NCBI RefSeq assembly: GCF_963678635.1
Contig: NC_087067.1
Coordinates: 1,984,001-2,048,000, forward strand
Direction: 5' to 3'
Length of the DNA: 64,000 bases
From: Symsagittifera roscoffensis
Lineage: Eukaryota; Xenacoelomorpha; Acoela; Convolutidae
Of the stretch, positions 32,111 through 44,282 are shown in pieces. The stretch's first letter is position 1. Every line of letters starts with the position of its first letter. A model generated the notes under the pieces. It had not been told where the DNA came from. It did not search any database and worked only from the letters and a program-made list of their open reading frames with translations. A program made the position numbers and the translations under genes.

Positions 32111-34370
32111 AGCGTCATTTTTTGCAGCAATAGGTCCTAGGTAAAATTCAAATTGATTTAAATTTTTAGCAGCGTTTTTAATGACAAAGAATTCGGTTCA
32201 TCTTTTTTCTCTATTATTTGTTTTAAAGAATTAATATATTTTTTCAAGCTTGTTTCAATTTTAGCTGCTATTTTGTTCGCACTTGTATACTCTGTATTTT
32301 TTGCATGGTTTTTCAAAACTTTCTTGGCGAGCTAAATTGTGTTAATTTCCTGGTCGAGGTCAAACTTTAAATTAGAAAAAAAAATGTTTATTTCAAAACA
32401 GATAGAAGAAGTAGCGTTTGTTGACAGATTCAGTTTAAATTCAAGTCAACCTTAAATTAAATTCAAAAATCGTCATCTGCGAAATCTTATGCTTTTGCAA
32501 TTTCATGTTTCTTAAATGTACTTGACATTTTTTACTTATGTCGATAAGTTTGGAGCAAATAGGGAATAACGATGCATGATTATTAATTTTTTCAGTTCTA
32601 AAACTGTCGCAGGATGAAATAGTTTATGTTTACGAATTAATTCTTTGTCGTTAGATTTTCTTTTTTCAGATTTCATAATTTGCCACATCAATTGTTAACT
32701 TTGTTGTTTTGGTCTTAGCGCTCATAAAGATCGGGGATCTTTTGAAGTTGTATGTAAACAATATCAGCTGTTTGGTTTTTGTAGTCATTCAAAACTTCGA
32801 CCAATTTTTTTGAGTTAAAATTTTATTATTATTTGATGAATGCCTACTTAGAGAATTATTAATTACATAGTTGCAAATTATCACCATTTCTGTTATAAAC
32901 CTGCGAGGAAATTATTTAAAGATTTTGAACAGTTTTTAGTTGATTTTTTGCTTACAAATCAACACTTAGGCCTAGAACTGCTTTAAAAGTGTTATCGAGG
33001 CGTTTTTGTATTCCTAATGGTAAAGTTTAAATGGAATGTTGGAGAGAGCTAGCGGCAATAATGAACACCACAAGCAGTTATAGAAAATACGTTTGTTTCA
33101 TTGGTGATCAACTACGGGTAAACAATTGATAATGATTTATAAGTGAAAAGAAAGAAAAGTTTTTCTTTTTTCGACTGTTATTAACTTTTTTACTGTGAGT
33201 GTCTAAGGTTCCGGTAAGATGTAGGTGCATTTATAAACAAGTTAACGAGTAAAATTTATTGGTTGAACGTTACGGCATTAAGGCGAAACGGTATTCAACA
33301 GTCGCAACAGTATGCGGCCGGAAACGAGGCGAATCGAGTAACTTTTTTTAAAAAAAGTATCCAAACACTGGAGAAAACCGAGGTAGGGAGCCCCTCAAAA
33401 ATTTTGCTGAACACGGTTGACGGTATCAACGGTTGGTCGGGCGGAACGAAAACCGCGTTTTTTGGACTGATACTTATATTCGTCAAAAAGAATTTTGCTG
33501 TGGAAAATTTGGGAAAAAGTGGTATAAATAATTTTTTTTTCTTCGAATTATTTTTTTGGAAAAATTTCAGTACAATTTTTTGAACGTTTTTGGGATTACA
33601 AAACTTTTTGGGTTCGAGACTCTACTGGGGAGCTAGGGTTTTGGGTAGATACTAGTTTGTTAGGTCTCTAGTACGGTTCTTTATCTGTTTACAATAAGTA
33701 TATCGTATGTAATATTATAGACTTTTTCGCCGTTTTTGGATATAAAGAAGCTCATAGTTGGGGCTTAATGTTAGCTTAAAACACAGTTTTGGTCTTATGA
33801 GTTTTTTGAATGAAAACATCACCAGCTTGTAGACTATACATTTACAACAAATCCACAAAAAAACAGTGTTTCGGCTTTCGGAGTCGTCGGCCTTCTGGGT
33901 TGTCAGCCTTCTGGGTTGTCAGCCTTCTTGATAGTCGGCCTTCTGGGTTGTCGGCCTTCTTATTTTAAATTCACGATTACAAAATAATGCAAATAAAGGC
34001 AAATGTAGCATTTTTGCTGACGAGCTGATATCTTGATGCTTTTTTCGTAAGGTTGATTAGGACTAATGATGACGCAATTATTCGACAAACCAAACTCGTG
34101 CGCTTGATTCAATTTGCAGCCTGGTTAAGTTTTCAGGACAGTACCAATGTAGACGATCCATTCGAAGCAGTATTTTGTACGTAAATAATACCAATAAAAA
34201 ATAGCAGAACACAAATATAGAAGCTGAAAAAACAATTAGGCAAATTTGACGTTTGGACTATCTTGTTTGGCTGCCTAGTCCTTCGTCGGAGTTAGAGGTC
34301 TCGAGTCGCGGCAACAAACTATTCCGGTTTTTTTTTCAACTAAAAACATGTAACAGAATCATATTGATTC
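32111..34370. other. Non-coding stretch with one unexplained open frame
   Basis: No recognised gene. A 106-codon plus-strand frame (33,263-33,583; begins with NVTALRRNGIQQSQQYAAGN) has slightly richer base composition than its surroundings but no motif or intron-compatible partner. I do not call it a gene. Confidence 0.35.
33872..33960. repeat. Minisatellite, 16-bp unit
   Basis: The unit GTCGGCCTTCTGGGTT repeats about five times with small changes (GTCAGCC, TTGATA). Confidence 0.85.
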
Positions 34371-34374
34371 AGGA

Positions 34375-34590
34375 AATTATATTTTTTCTCTATCTGAGAA
34401 TCGCCCTTTTTCTCTATCTGAGAATCGGCCCAAAATATTCTGGCCTTTTTCAACTTAAAAAAACATGTAGCGTATCAGGAGTTAATTCAGGAATTTATTT
34501 TTTTCTCTATCAGAGAATTGGTAAACAGCAAATTTTAGACAATTAAATTAGCAACTTGTTTTTTGAGAAGATTTGACAAAAAATGGGCTC
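34375..34590. repeat. TTTTTTCTCTATCTGAGAATCG repeat, copy 2
   Basis: Three units of TCTCTATCTGAGAATCG-type sequence are followed by the CAAATTTTAGACAATTA block shared with 26,860-26,920. Origin unknown. Confidence 0.55.
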
Positions 34591-34894
34591 TTTCACATTT
34601 TCAACACTACGAGGCCAAACTGTGCACTGGATAGGCGCACAATTTTGTGTCTGAATGTTCCTGGATTCCAGAGACAAGTCTTTATACATGTTAAATTTTT
34701 GTCGGAACAATCAAAGGAAATTAAGGAACAAAAGAATTGCCTGCAAACTGCTCCAATCTTATTGCCTAAAACTCCAGCTTGAGACCAACTTATCTTTACC
34801 CTGAACAAAATTACGGGGCTTCTTAACCTGGTTCAGATCTTTTTTTAATGAAACTTTTTAAGAATAAGCCATTATGATCCTTTAAAGATGTAGA

Positions 34895-35660
34895 ACTCAG
34901 ACCGCAGAATCGATTATATTGCCATTATAATCTGTTTTTTTTTGGAACTGAAATCGATTGTTTTTGCCAAGATAATCTATAAGAATTGATTAATTTTGAA
35001 CTAAAAATCCATTATAGTCCATTATAATTGATATAATCTATTTTATTGTTAGAACAAAGTTTTCGAAGAAATTTTGCAAAACTATTAGAATTTTGCAGAA
35101 TGTATGTCATGTCTTTTATTAGGTGCCATATCTCAACGTCACCCTTTCAATTTTTCTAACCTCCCACAACTAAAGAGGGGAGGGGGTAAACTTGGGGTGT
35201 CATCCAATAACCCCCCTAACCCAAAATCTACCAATAAACCCCCCCCCCCCGTGTTCAACTGTAGGCGATGGGGGTGGGGGTGGGCTAAGGACGGTTGTGG
35301 TAATCTAGCAGTGAGGGGGTGGGTAAGCGGGGGGGGGGGGCTGAAGTTAACTGGGGGTGGGTTGAAAATTAAACTTGCTAAACAGGGATGGGGGTAAAGG
35401 GGGGGGGGTAAAGTAAAGCGGGGACTTCAATCAGAATATATAAGACAAAGAATATATAAATTTTAATGTGCATGAAACTTTTTATGAAACGTACTTAGCA
35501 ACTGCACTGAACAAGAAATGAGAGAAATTTGAAAAAAGTATAAATTTTAATGAATAACCTCTCAATTATAATGGATTATATTGACATATTAATATCATGA
35601 TTATAATCCATTTTGAATTGATTATAATCAATTGTTCTGTAAGTTTATAGATACCGGCCA
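34895..35660. repeat. Composite foldback structure 1 (TATAATC ends, C-rich then G-rich core)
   Basis: Both flanks carry clustered ATTATAATC/GATTATAAT palindromic motifs (34,915-35,045 and 35,560-35,640). Between them a C-rich tract (35,160-35,255) is followed by a G-rich tract (35,265-35,420). The same layout occurs at 38,835-41,700. Open frames through the core reflect the G/C runs. It is probably a non-autonomous foldback element. Confidence 0.45.
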
Positions 35661-37000
35661 TATTATGAAAAGATAAACAATTATGATACATAGGCGCTCA
35701 GTGCGGGATGGCATAATTCCTATATGTCATATATACGAAATACTTCTAAAGTGGCCTTCCCGACGTTCAACCCGTTTAATCAATTTCTTACTTCAATCAT
35801 ACATCACTTCAATACATCACTTCAATCATATTGGATATCTTTGAAGAAGATCTTGGCAGGTTTTTGCCAGAACATATTTGAGATAAAGTTCTTCAAAACT
35901 TTTAAAGATTTTTAGATGAAAAAATGGAAGTTTTTCTCCCACTCTCAATTTTGAAGCGAAATTCTGAGATCATGCGCATAATTAAAAATCATTAGACAAA
36001 ATTTAAAGTTTTGAAAACGAAAATTTCAAAATCTTGATTGTCATTTTTAACGAAAAAAATATCTGCTTAAAAATTAAGAAAATCAAAAATTTTCATCCGT
36101 TTTTAGTCTGAGAGAAATATTTTGTAAAAGTGCTCTAAAATTAGTTTTTTATTTTTGCAGGTTTCTAAAAATGAACTTCCGCAAATGCATTTTTTAAAAA
36201 ATTCTCATAGTTGCGAGTTCAATAAGTACTTTTGGTAGTCAAAAAACACATAAGAGTTATCAAATGAGGAGAAGTTTTAAGATCCAAAAGTCTGTAACTG
36301 GATTTTGCGAGCTTCAAACTTCAATTTTTTGTAGTATGCGTATCAGTATCAAAGCAACTTTGGGCTTTTTATTGTAACATATAATGAATTGAATTCCGAT
36401 CTACTTAACAATCGCCCTCCTTTTGGTATCAACTTAAAAGTTTCCACACCTAGTAACAAAAACAGAAAATAGCACTAGAGCTTTTTATTTAATTTTTTTG
36501 AATTTTACTGCAATCTGATTGGTCGAAAATGCGTTATTTGAATCTACTTAACAATCGCCCGCACCCTTTCTTAAAAGGGGGGCAATTGTTAAGAATATCC
36601 AAAAATTCTTATCATGGAGTTCATATACTTGATTTGGAGAAGACTTTAAATCATTTTTGTGTTCATTTACTTTCAAACATTTCATTATCCCGCAAATTTA
36701 ATTGCTTAGTTGTAGAAATTGGCTTTAGACTACCTTGTTTTTCTCAAGAAATGAACGGAATAAAAACGGATCGAAATGGAATTTTGCATGTTCTTAACAG
36801 GATTTGCACGAACCGACTAAATATATTTTTTCTTGGCAAAAATCAATTTAGACTTATTTGAGAGAGCCATGATTAATATACGCATACAATTAGCTTGTTT
36901 TTCACAATAGTAAAATTTTTCAAGTCGAGTTTTTGAAAAGCCCAGGTCACTCTTGAATTAGTTAATTTGATTACGCCAATTTTAAAGTCAGTTGCGCATG
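35661..37000. other. Non-coding; holds a CTTAACAATCGCCC palindromic motif
   Basis: At about 36,537-36,605, CTACTTAACAATCGCCCGC faces GGGGGGCAATTGTTAAG, a small inverted repeat. A lone left half is at 36,405, and related copies are near 16,217, 25,600 and 52,018-52,178. Nothing else is recognised. Confidence 0.45.
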
Positions 37001-37479
37001 CAGGGGCGGATCTAGGATTTTCTCGAGGGAGGGGGCGGGGCGGATTTTCAAAAAATTAAAAAAAAATACAGGCAAATTTAAAAAAAGACAGGTCAAAAAA
37101 GCTGTTTTTGGGCACTTTTTGGAAAAATTAGACAAAAAAAAAATTTTTTTTTTGGCGCGCATCCCCATCAAAGTTAGTATATACTGGCGCCAAAGGCGCC
37201 TTTAGAAAGGTTTTAGGATCGGTCGGCCAAAATTGGATTTCTTAAAAAGTACCCAAGGGGGGACCCTTTGGGTCGGTAAGGGGTCAAATCTGCTGGACCC
37301 TTTGGGTCGGTAAGGAGTCAAATCCGCTTCGCCCCCCCCCCCCCCTAAATCCGCTGGTGACTCCCAACAAAACATTTATACCCCATTGAAGATATCGACT
37401 CCCCGAAATCAAATGTAAAAATATCAACCTCTGGGCGTCAACCGCCATCCTCCCCCCCCCCCCCCTAAATCCGCCCCTG
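37001..37479. mobile_element. hAT-type MITE, copy 1
   Basis: The 479-bp element starts CAGGGGCGGATCTAGG and ends with the reverse complement of CAGGGGCGGATTTAGG, a 16-bp inverted repeat with one mismatch. The flanking octamers TGCGCATG and ACGGCATG agree at five positions, a worn 8-bp target duplication. Internal GACCCTTTGGGTCGG and GGCGCCTTTAGAAA blocks are shared with 55,117-55,485, which lies in the opposite orientation. No coding capacity. Confidence 0.8.
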
Positions 37480-38834
37480 ACGGCATGTATTTTTTTTCAA
37501 TCACTAAATAGGCCAAAATAACTTACAAGTCATTACTTTCAAAAACTTTAATTTTTTTTTTGATTATTATGATAAAAAACATTTATTATAGAAAATTAGT
37601 ATTTTTAAATAGCTAAATAACTAGTCTTTTCAGTTAACCGGCAAGTTTAGATAACAAAATCTAGAGTGCTTTTCGCCATAATTAGTTTCATCCAATCGGA
37701 TCCGAGAATTGAGATCAGTTTTTTCCGGTGGCCAGTCAATAAGCAGAATGGTCCAAGAGCAGAATAAATCCAAAAGCAGAAAAACCAAAAAACTTTATTT
37801 TTATAAGCTAATTGATAAATTAAGTATAAGAATAGGCATTATTACCAAAGAAAATTGTCTTTTATGCATAATTTGAATTTTTTAATGGAGGTTTTTGTAA
37901 AATTCAATAGAAAAAATATGGATGAAATTATTCAATTCATGCATAATTTATTCATTTTTTTGGTATTATTGACAATTCTGATAATTTTTTTTATCAATTA
38001 GCCCCTATAAATCAATAAAAAAATCTGTTTTTCCGTTCATGGACCCATTCTGCTCTTAGAACATTTCGCTTTTTTGCTCGCTTTTTGCTAAAAAAACGAG
38101 CAGTATTAGGCCGTATAACAGAAAATACCTATCTCGTATGGGGGCCTATTCTCATGCGCGAATGACCGAATGGGCGAAAAATATTGTAATTGAAGGACCG
38201 AAAACAATATTAGCCGGAGGTCAATTTTGAAAAAGAAGCAACTGCCATTCAGTTAAAATGAAATAAATGAAGCAATATTTTGCTTCATTCATAACGAAAC
38301 CCTTGAAATATTAAATTTGTTTCATTTCGTCGGCGGTCAGTGAAAATTTGAAAATTTTGCATATTTCTGCCGTTTTTATATTCGGCCAATATCAACATTT
38401 AGTCCCTGAAAATAATTTCTTCCTTTCCTTTTAGGTTACTGAAATCTGATTGGCTAATTTTTATTTTGGCGCATTCGATCCTTAGTGCATGAGGGATTCG
38501 GCCTCTCGTATGCACTGGTTTTAGCGCTAATGTTAGTTTGTATTAGATGCCATACAACGTATCTATTTATAAATGTTAGAACGCCATTTTTCACCATAGT
38601 GCTTCGATTTTCTTATTTATCTGAAGATCTTCAAGAAACTTCGAAAACTCTCAGAGAATCTGGATAATTTTCTCAGGAGATAAAGAAATTTAATTTTGGC
38701 TTGCTGAAAGACAGAGCCATTATACACGTTTTTGGGAATATTTGGGTTAACCGTACAATCCTAAAACCGGTTATTCGGTGACAAGGAACCGCCCTCAGTG
38801 AGGTTCCATGGATAACTATCCGTGGTCAAAAATG
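37480..38834. other. Non-coding; contains a foldback element
   Basis: Apart from the inverted-repeat element at 37,742-38,054 nothing recognisable is present. The 60-codon frame at 38,485-38,667 has no support. Confidence 0.45.
37742..38054. mobile_element. Inverted-repeat element, about 313 bp
   Basis: The left end AGCAGAATGGTCCAAGAGCA faces a right end whose reverse complement begins AGCAGAATGGGTCCATGAAC. The arms stay similar for about 70 bp, through GCTAATTGATAAA. No target duplication was established. Confidence 0.65.
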
Positions 38835-39339
38835 TTTGCATTATAATTGATTAAATTTACACTTTAGGACCGTGCAATTGATTATAATCCCTTATTATCC
38901 ACTATCTTTACAGAAAAATTTGACTATATTCCAACTTAAGTCCAATCTAATGGATTATAAGGGATTATAACTTCGATAAGTTTTTGCCAAATTTTCTGCA
39001 AAATTGGAAGTTTTTTCTGCATTTCTCACAGTCTACTCGATTTTTAAACTTTTAATAAGTTACCATTTGCAAAAACATATTTTTGCATCTACCCTCATCT
39101 CACAACCTACCCTCCACCACATTCCCCACCCCGCTTACCCTCACCATCACCTACCCCCTCTCGGCCCACCCTACCTAACTCCCTATAACGACGTACCCCC
39201 GCCCAACTTATCTCCCTCCCCCGACCTACCCAAACTCCCCCCACCCCCACATGGCCCCTACCGAAACCCCCCACCTAAACGCCCCCACCTAAACCCCACC
39301 CCACCTAGCCCCCCACCCCTAGCCCCCTGCCTACCCTCA

Positions 39340-39347
39340 CTCCCACG
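39340..39347. repeat. hAT target-site duplication CTCCCACG, left
   Basis: It is identical to 41,249-41,256 on the other side of the element. Confidence 0.95.
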
Positions 39348-41248
39348 CAGGCCTGTTTAAAAAATAATTGGAAGCGTAAAAAACAATTATCAAAATGAAA
39401 ACCAATTAATTGAGTTTTACAAATCCAAGCAATCAATACTTGAATTAATTGCAAATGAGTTTTAATAGTCCTTGATTTTAATGTTATCGGTAGTACATTC
39501 GTCGTAGAGACCGTGAATAACCTAAAGCAACAGTTGCATCTCAAGGTTGATTGGAAGAAGGCTTTGCCGATAATCCGATTAAGCGTACCTAGCACTACTA
39601 AAAAACCGTTCCACCATGTTTGATGTGGGTAGTATGAACGTAGGCTGCAATAAGACAATGGGACTATCTGTTTTCTCCTTTATCCGCTTTTGAAGCACTG
39701 ACTTGCAAAACCTGACGAATTTGAAGTTCCCTCTTCTCATGTTACCGGGGTTGCCTTCTCGCTTTTTACAAAAAATGTTCACAGTTGCTGCCTCATCACG
39801 TAGCAGCGACCGCTCCTCATAATGGAGTTTTTTTCTCACGGCAGCTTCAAATATGGGGCGGTGTACAATATAGAATGTCGGACTTAAGTATTTGTTGGAA
39901 TCTGGCTCACTATTTCTATCATTATTTCGTCGAAAAGAATCATTGCATCGTGTAAATCCAAACAGTCATCTTGGAAGGCAAAGTTACTGACCTTAATTTT
40001 GCAAAAATTTGTCCAAGCGTATAAGCTCAGTAATCTGCCGAGAAGATGGAAGGTTGTCCAGGATTTTGAGCTAACTTTTCCAAGTGCGGAGATAAATGCA
40101 AAAATCTTGAGATCATGTTCAAAGAACTCAACCAACGACTTTTATTGCGGAGTATTGGCTGAAGTTTGGTGAACTCATGTAGCTCGCCTCCCCAGTATTT
40201 AAGTTCACCATAACTGAATGAATACCATCCGAAGTCTGAGAATGACAATCTAGATATCCTTTGACCGCCAAATTGAACTCATGAGAGGCGCAACCATTAA
40301 ATGGTAACCCACGGAGATCAGCAGTCCCCCGGTTAAACTCTGCATTATCGCCGGTAATGCAACCAAATTTTTCTAAATTTTTTGTGTAAGTTGACGGCAA
40401 AATTTCTTTGTAATCAAATAGAAAACGTTTTTTGGGCAATGAAGGTTTTTTCACTCAAAAGAGCGAACTACCATTTGATGAATTTTGATACGGATTTTCA
40501 GCACAAGATTAAGAGGCGAAAACAGCGCTGTAGTGGATTGGCACCTCAGACCATCTGTCAAAAAACAACACAAACTTGTCGGGTAATTCAAGAGATTTTC
40601 TTTTCAACTTCCTTTGTCGTGGTCTCTAGGTAGGATGTAAGCGTATTCCTGCAAATTGGCGGGGAAAGGTACGAGTAAGTTTTTTTGTGACAAAGAGTCC
40701 ACAACAAATGAGAATGTAAGTAATGTAGAACTTATCCAGTCCAACCATCCATATATTTTTTGTAGCAGTTTTTGTGGCAGCTGTCCAGGCACAAAAGAAA
40801 TGGTCACTGATGTTTCGGCACATTCTTTGTCATAATCTGGGTTAGGGCACGAATATGGTTCATTAGATTAGTGCTACCCGTTCCCTTTTTCTGGGTTAAA
40901 TGTTTCCCGCATTTACAAGTCCACAAATTCTTGTCTGTCTGGTTTCGGCGAAAGTGAAGTGAAACAACGGCTTGATTTTTGCCACGCATAGTAGTAATAA
41001 TGTCACAGAAAGATTATGCACAATTATTTTTCTCAGAAAATTGTGGCGCAGTTTGATACTTGGAAATTCCTTACAAAGTTTTTCTCAGAAATATTTGAAA
41101 CGAAAACATTTCCATGTCTCCTTGTTTACATAAAATCAACTAAATGAACTCACATTGCCAATTTTTCAATTAACTGAACTATCTAAAACTGAATTTTTTT
41201 CATTTAATTGCAATTAATTTTAGTTCAATTGACTTTTGATCACCCCTG
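39348..41248 (-). mobile_element. hAT DNA transposon with perfect 8-bp target duplication
   Basis: The 1,901-bp element is flanked by identical CTCCCACG octamers. Its ends are imperfect inverted repeats: CAGGCCTGTTTAAAAA at the left and the reverse complement of CAGGGGTGATCAAAAG at the right. The interior encodes a broken hAT transposase on the minus strand. The intact target duplication in simple C-rich DNA fixes the boundaries. Confidence 0.95.
39480..40989 (-). pseudogene. hAT transposase, frame-broken
   Basis: Minus-strand pieces in several frames give, in order: a BED zinc finger (WTCKCGKHLTQKKGTGSTNL, MNHIRA; 40,989-40,804); a region with KIYGWLDWISSTLLTFSFVV (40,807-40,604); the core FGCITGDNAEFNRGTADLRG with GCASHEFNLAV (40,454-40,128); RNKSRWLSSLNMISRFLHLS (40,248-40,027); and the C-terminal dimerisation signature LPTSNMVERFFSSARYA (39,839-39,579), continuing weakly as SDYRQSLLP. 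At least four frame changes separate them, so no single protein can be made. The order and motifs are diagnostic of hAT. Confidence 0.9.
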
Positions 41249-41256
41249 CTCCCACG
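41249..41256. repeat. hAT target-site duplication CTCCCACG, right
   Basis: It is identical to 39,340-39,347. Confidence 0.95.
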
Positions 41257-42929
41257 TAATCCTCCACCCACACTCCTCCCCTCCCCCCAAACTTACTTGA
41301 CACGCCCCTTAATTTTTTTGGGTGGGGGCGTAAAAGTCTGTAGGATGGGCGGGTTGTTAAAAGTGTTTGCAGGTAGGGGGTAGGGGCACGGCACGCGTAC
41401 GGTAAATTTCACGTATTTATACGGTAAATGTAAATGAGGAATAAGTAGGGGGAGAGGAGGTGGCGGTAACTGACTGAAGGAAGTAAGAATGGTGTGAGTA
41501 AGTGTGAAGGGGGAGGGAAGACAAAACGAAAAAGTATAAAACAATACAAATTATTGCTTTAGCCAAATATAAAACACAATTTAGCAATTGCAACGTTGAA
41601 GTTTTGAATATTTGATTTCAAGGTGTTGGAAAATCCAAGCTCTTCTTAATAAAATTCTATTATAATCCATTACAATTGATTATAATCCATTTATAAATTA
41701 AATTTGAGGACAAAAGATAGTTATTTATGTAACCAATCAAATAAAATAATCAAAACAAAATTTTCAAATAAACAGCTAGTCCATGTGAAAGTTTAACTGA
41801 AGCAATTTTTTCTGCGCGGTTAAATGGCAACCCACAGAGATCGGCAGTCGCCCGGTTAACCTCTGCATTATCGCCGGTGACTGATGCTGTGACTTTCACA
41901 AGAAAACATCTTAAACTAAAATTAGCTCAAAGTCGTTATATTTAAGAAACGAAACAAAAATGGCAAAAAGGTGTTATTTTTTAGATCGGACTTGTTAGAA
42001 AAAGTTAGGCTTCAGAATGATGAATTTGTTCTTCAACCGTATAACCCCCCCCCCCCTACCAAATATCATTTCACTTAGGGGAAAGACAAAGGAGTTGGTT
42101 GTATTTGTACGTACTTCAAATGAGAGATCAACCGTACGTACAAATCCACCCTCCCACCCTCCTATGTGGCCCACCAGGGGGATTTTACGGTTGATACTGA
42201 ATGAGAGGAGGGAGATGGAATATTATCGAAAATGATGTTATTTTTTGATGCTGCAGAAATAAGACGACAAGATATTAAGACGCCATGTCATATGAGCGAT
42301 GAGCGAATTTAGGGAGGAGATGAGAAGCGGCGCCCTTCCACACCCCTCCCCCCTCAGGGAATTGACCTTCTCGCCAACCAAAAGTCCCGCCTTTGATATT
42401 AATTTATGACATCTATATGGGCAAAAAATTTGACAAAAACAGGCTCTTTTGAATGATTTGGGAGAGTTCGGAAAATCAATTTGGTCAATTCTAAGAAACG
42501 GTCGACAAAATATTTGAAAGTTTTTTGGAAATCTGACCTTGCAATGTGGCAGATACCTTGCAATGTGGCATTTACTTTCCACTTTTAAGTATGTACAAGC
42601 AAAAATATAGTCCCAGCGTTAATCGACCTCCGACTTCTACAACTTATGTCAAACTTGCAAGCGGTTTGAGAGGTTAGTGAGGTTAGCGAGAACAAAACAC
42701 ATACCATTATACTGTCCTGTCAACACAGAGGCGAAGTTGCACTTCGCATACACAAGCAAAAATATGACCGACAACGCTTCTGCAAAAACTGAATGAGTAA
42801 AAGTTTGAGTCTACAAATTTGTTGAGTCACACTCGTCAATTAGGAAGCACTAGCAAAACCAGTCAATTTGAAAAGAATAGAAATTTACCAACTAACATGC
42901 CTCAATTTATAGAGCAGTCTATGGAGCAG
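41257..42929. other. Non-coding stretch outside the hAT
   Basis: It holds the G-rich tract of composite structure 2, the hAT fragment at 41,818-41,880, and poly-C runs near 42,045 and 42,350. The open frames are compositional. Nothing else is recognised. Confidence 0.45.
41818..41880 (-). pseudogene. Stray hAT transposase fragment
   Basis: About 63 bases match 40,297-40,362 inside the hAT (AACCCACGGAGATC and CTCTGCATTATCGCCGGT are shared) with a few substitutions, in the same orientation. It is the GDNA..N..GLPFN-coding part of the transposase without its surroundings. Confidence 0.75.
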
Positions 42930-43325
42930 TAGTAGCATGAAAAAATGTAATAAAAATAAAATGAAGTTTTTTTTATTTGAGATTTTTTTTTGAGAAAATC
43001 AACACCCCACACGCCATAATAAGTACAAAGTGATAATTTTAATTCTAGTAACAAATTATTTATAGCAAATAAGCTTCCTTCACCCGATTTGGAACGATTT
43101 CTATATGGCGCGTTAATTGTCCCAAAATGACCAAAATTGCAATCTTTAAACCCCATAAATTTACAAAAAATGATCACAAGTGTAAAATTTTTTAAATTTA
43201 AGCTCAAGACAACAATATTTTTTGAATGATATAAAAAATTCAATCAAAAATGGCTAGTTACAAGGTCGAATTTCTTCTGAAGAAAAAAAAACCACCCCGA
43301 GCACGAGTATTCCGTTACTTGCTTA
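42930..43325. repeat. Dispersed repeat, copy 2
   Basis: This is the partner of 26,095-26,535, shorter by a deletion around GGAACGATTTCTATATGGCG. No coding content. Confidence 0.65.
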
Positions 43326-43477
43326 ACGAAAGTCGGATCAACAAAACTGATCGAATCTCAGGGCAGAGCAATGAATTTTCCGACTGCGCCCTTATTCAAT
43401 ATCAAATACTTTTCTGGGGGGAAAATGTTTAAAAAACTCTAAATTTTGGATAATTGAGTTATGTACGAGGTACTGTA

Positions 43478-43555
43478 CTCATAGAGTAATTTCAGATAAG
43501 GTACGCCGTCTGTTCGTTACGCTATCTTATTTTCGGCCGGATAGCTTTGCGCAAT
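43478..43555. repeat. Dispersed repeat block, copy 2
   Basis: This is the counterpart of 3,397-3,475. A 100-codon minus-strand frame continues from it (43,829-43,527) but matches nothing I recognise. Confidence 0.6.
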
Positions 43556-44039
43556 TTAAAGGAAACGTAGTTTTCCTTAAGAGGTTTGAGCAGTGACTTC
43601 TTGAAGAGAGGAGAGATGTATTTGTTTGGGTAGAGGGAAGAAGATCGTTTGATTGTGTTCCAAATGTGGGTCTCGTTTGATCGTGGATCGTCTTGTGTGA
43701 TTGTGTCAAGACTTCAGATCGATGCAATGATGTGTTGATTTTGTTAAGCTTAGAGCTGTCTTCATCAAAAAATCCATCTGGGAAGTTAGTGCGAATGGTG
43801 TCGGATGATGTGAGAAGTTTCGCAAGCATGCGGATGATGTTTTACTTTGAAGCATAGGTCAGAGAAGCTCTGGCTCTCGGAGGGCATTTAGTTCTTCATT
43901 ATTAGGGGAGAATTCATGCGATGTGTTTTGGATTTAATTATATAACTTATGGTTTTATTTAATGTTATCTTTGTATTCTAATATTTTTTCTAATTTTCTA
44001 ATATTCTATTATTTTTAATTTTTTCTAATATTTTGGAGA

Positions 44040-44281
44040 CCCGGGTCGAGATCCCGCTCAAAAAACCGCTCAAGATTTGAGCGGTTTGAGCGGTTTTCCA
44101 GCAAGATTTGAGCGGTTTGAGCGGTTTGGGCGGTTTTTTTAGAAAAACCGCTCAAACCGCTCAAATCTTGCTTAAAAAACCGCTCAAAAACCGCTCATTT
44201 CTTGCGGTGATTTTTGAACGGTTTTTCAAGCAAGATTTGAGCGGTTTTTGAGCGGTTTTTGAGCGGGCTTCCCAGGTCGAT
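44040..44281. repeat. GAGCGGTTT inverted array
   Basis: Many units of GAGCGGTTT and its complement AAACCGCTC alternate in blocks, with AAGATTTGAGCGG phrases in both directions. The outer ends are also inverted (GGGTCGAGATCCCGCTC against GAGCGGGCTTCCCAGGTCGA). The array can fold on itself in several registers. It directly abuts a perfect palindrome. Confidence 0.85.
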
Positions 44282-44282
44282 G

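Larger units (their letters stand above)
38835..41700. repeat. Composite foldback structure 2, interrupted by hAT
   Basis: TATAATC-type motifs lie at 38,838-38,970 and again at 41,645-41,695. Inside, a C-rich tract (39,090-39,347 and 41,257-41,300) gives way to a G-rich tract (41,320-41,520), with the hAT element inserted in the C-rich half. Removing the hAT would leave about 960 bp laid out like 34,895-35,660. Confidence 0.45.

Noticed and set aside
33263-33583. 106-codon plus-strand frame
   Set aside because: It is the longest open frame in that stretch, but there is no motif, matching exon or repeat relationship; left as unexplained.
35104-35397. 97-codon plus-strand frame rich in Gly, Pro and Lys
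   Set aside because: It translates G and C runs of a low-complexity tract; no motif and no splice context.
39004-39360. 118-codon Pro/His-rich plus-strand frame
   Set aside because: It arises from the C-rich tract of the composite foldback and runs into the hAT terminus.
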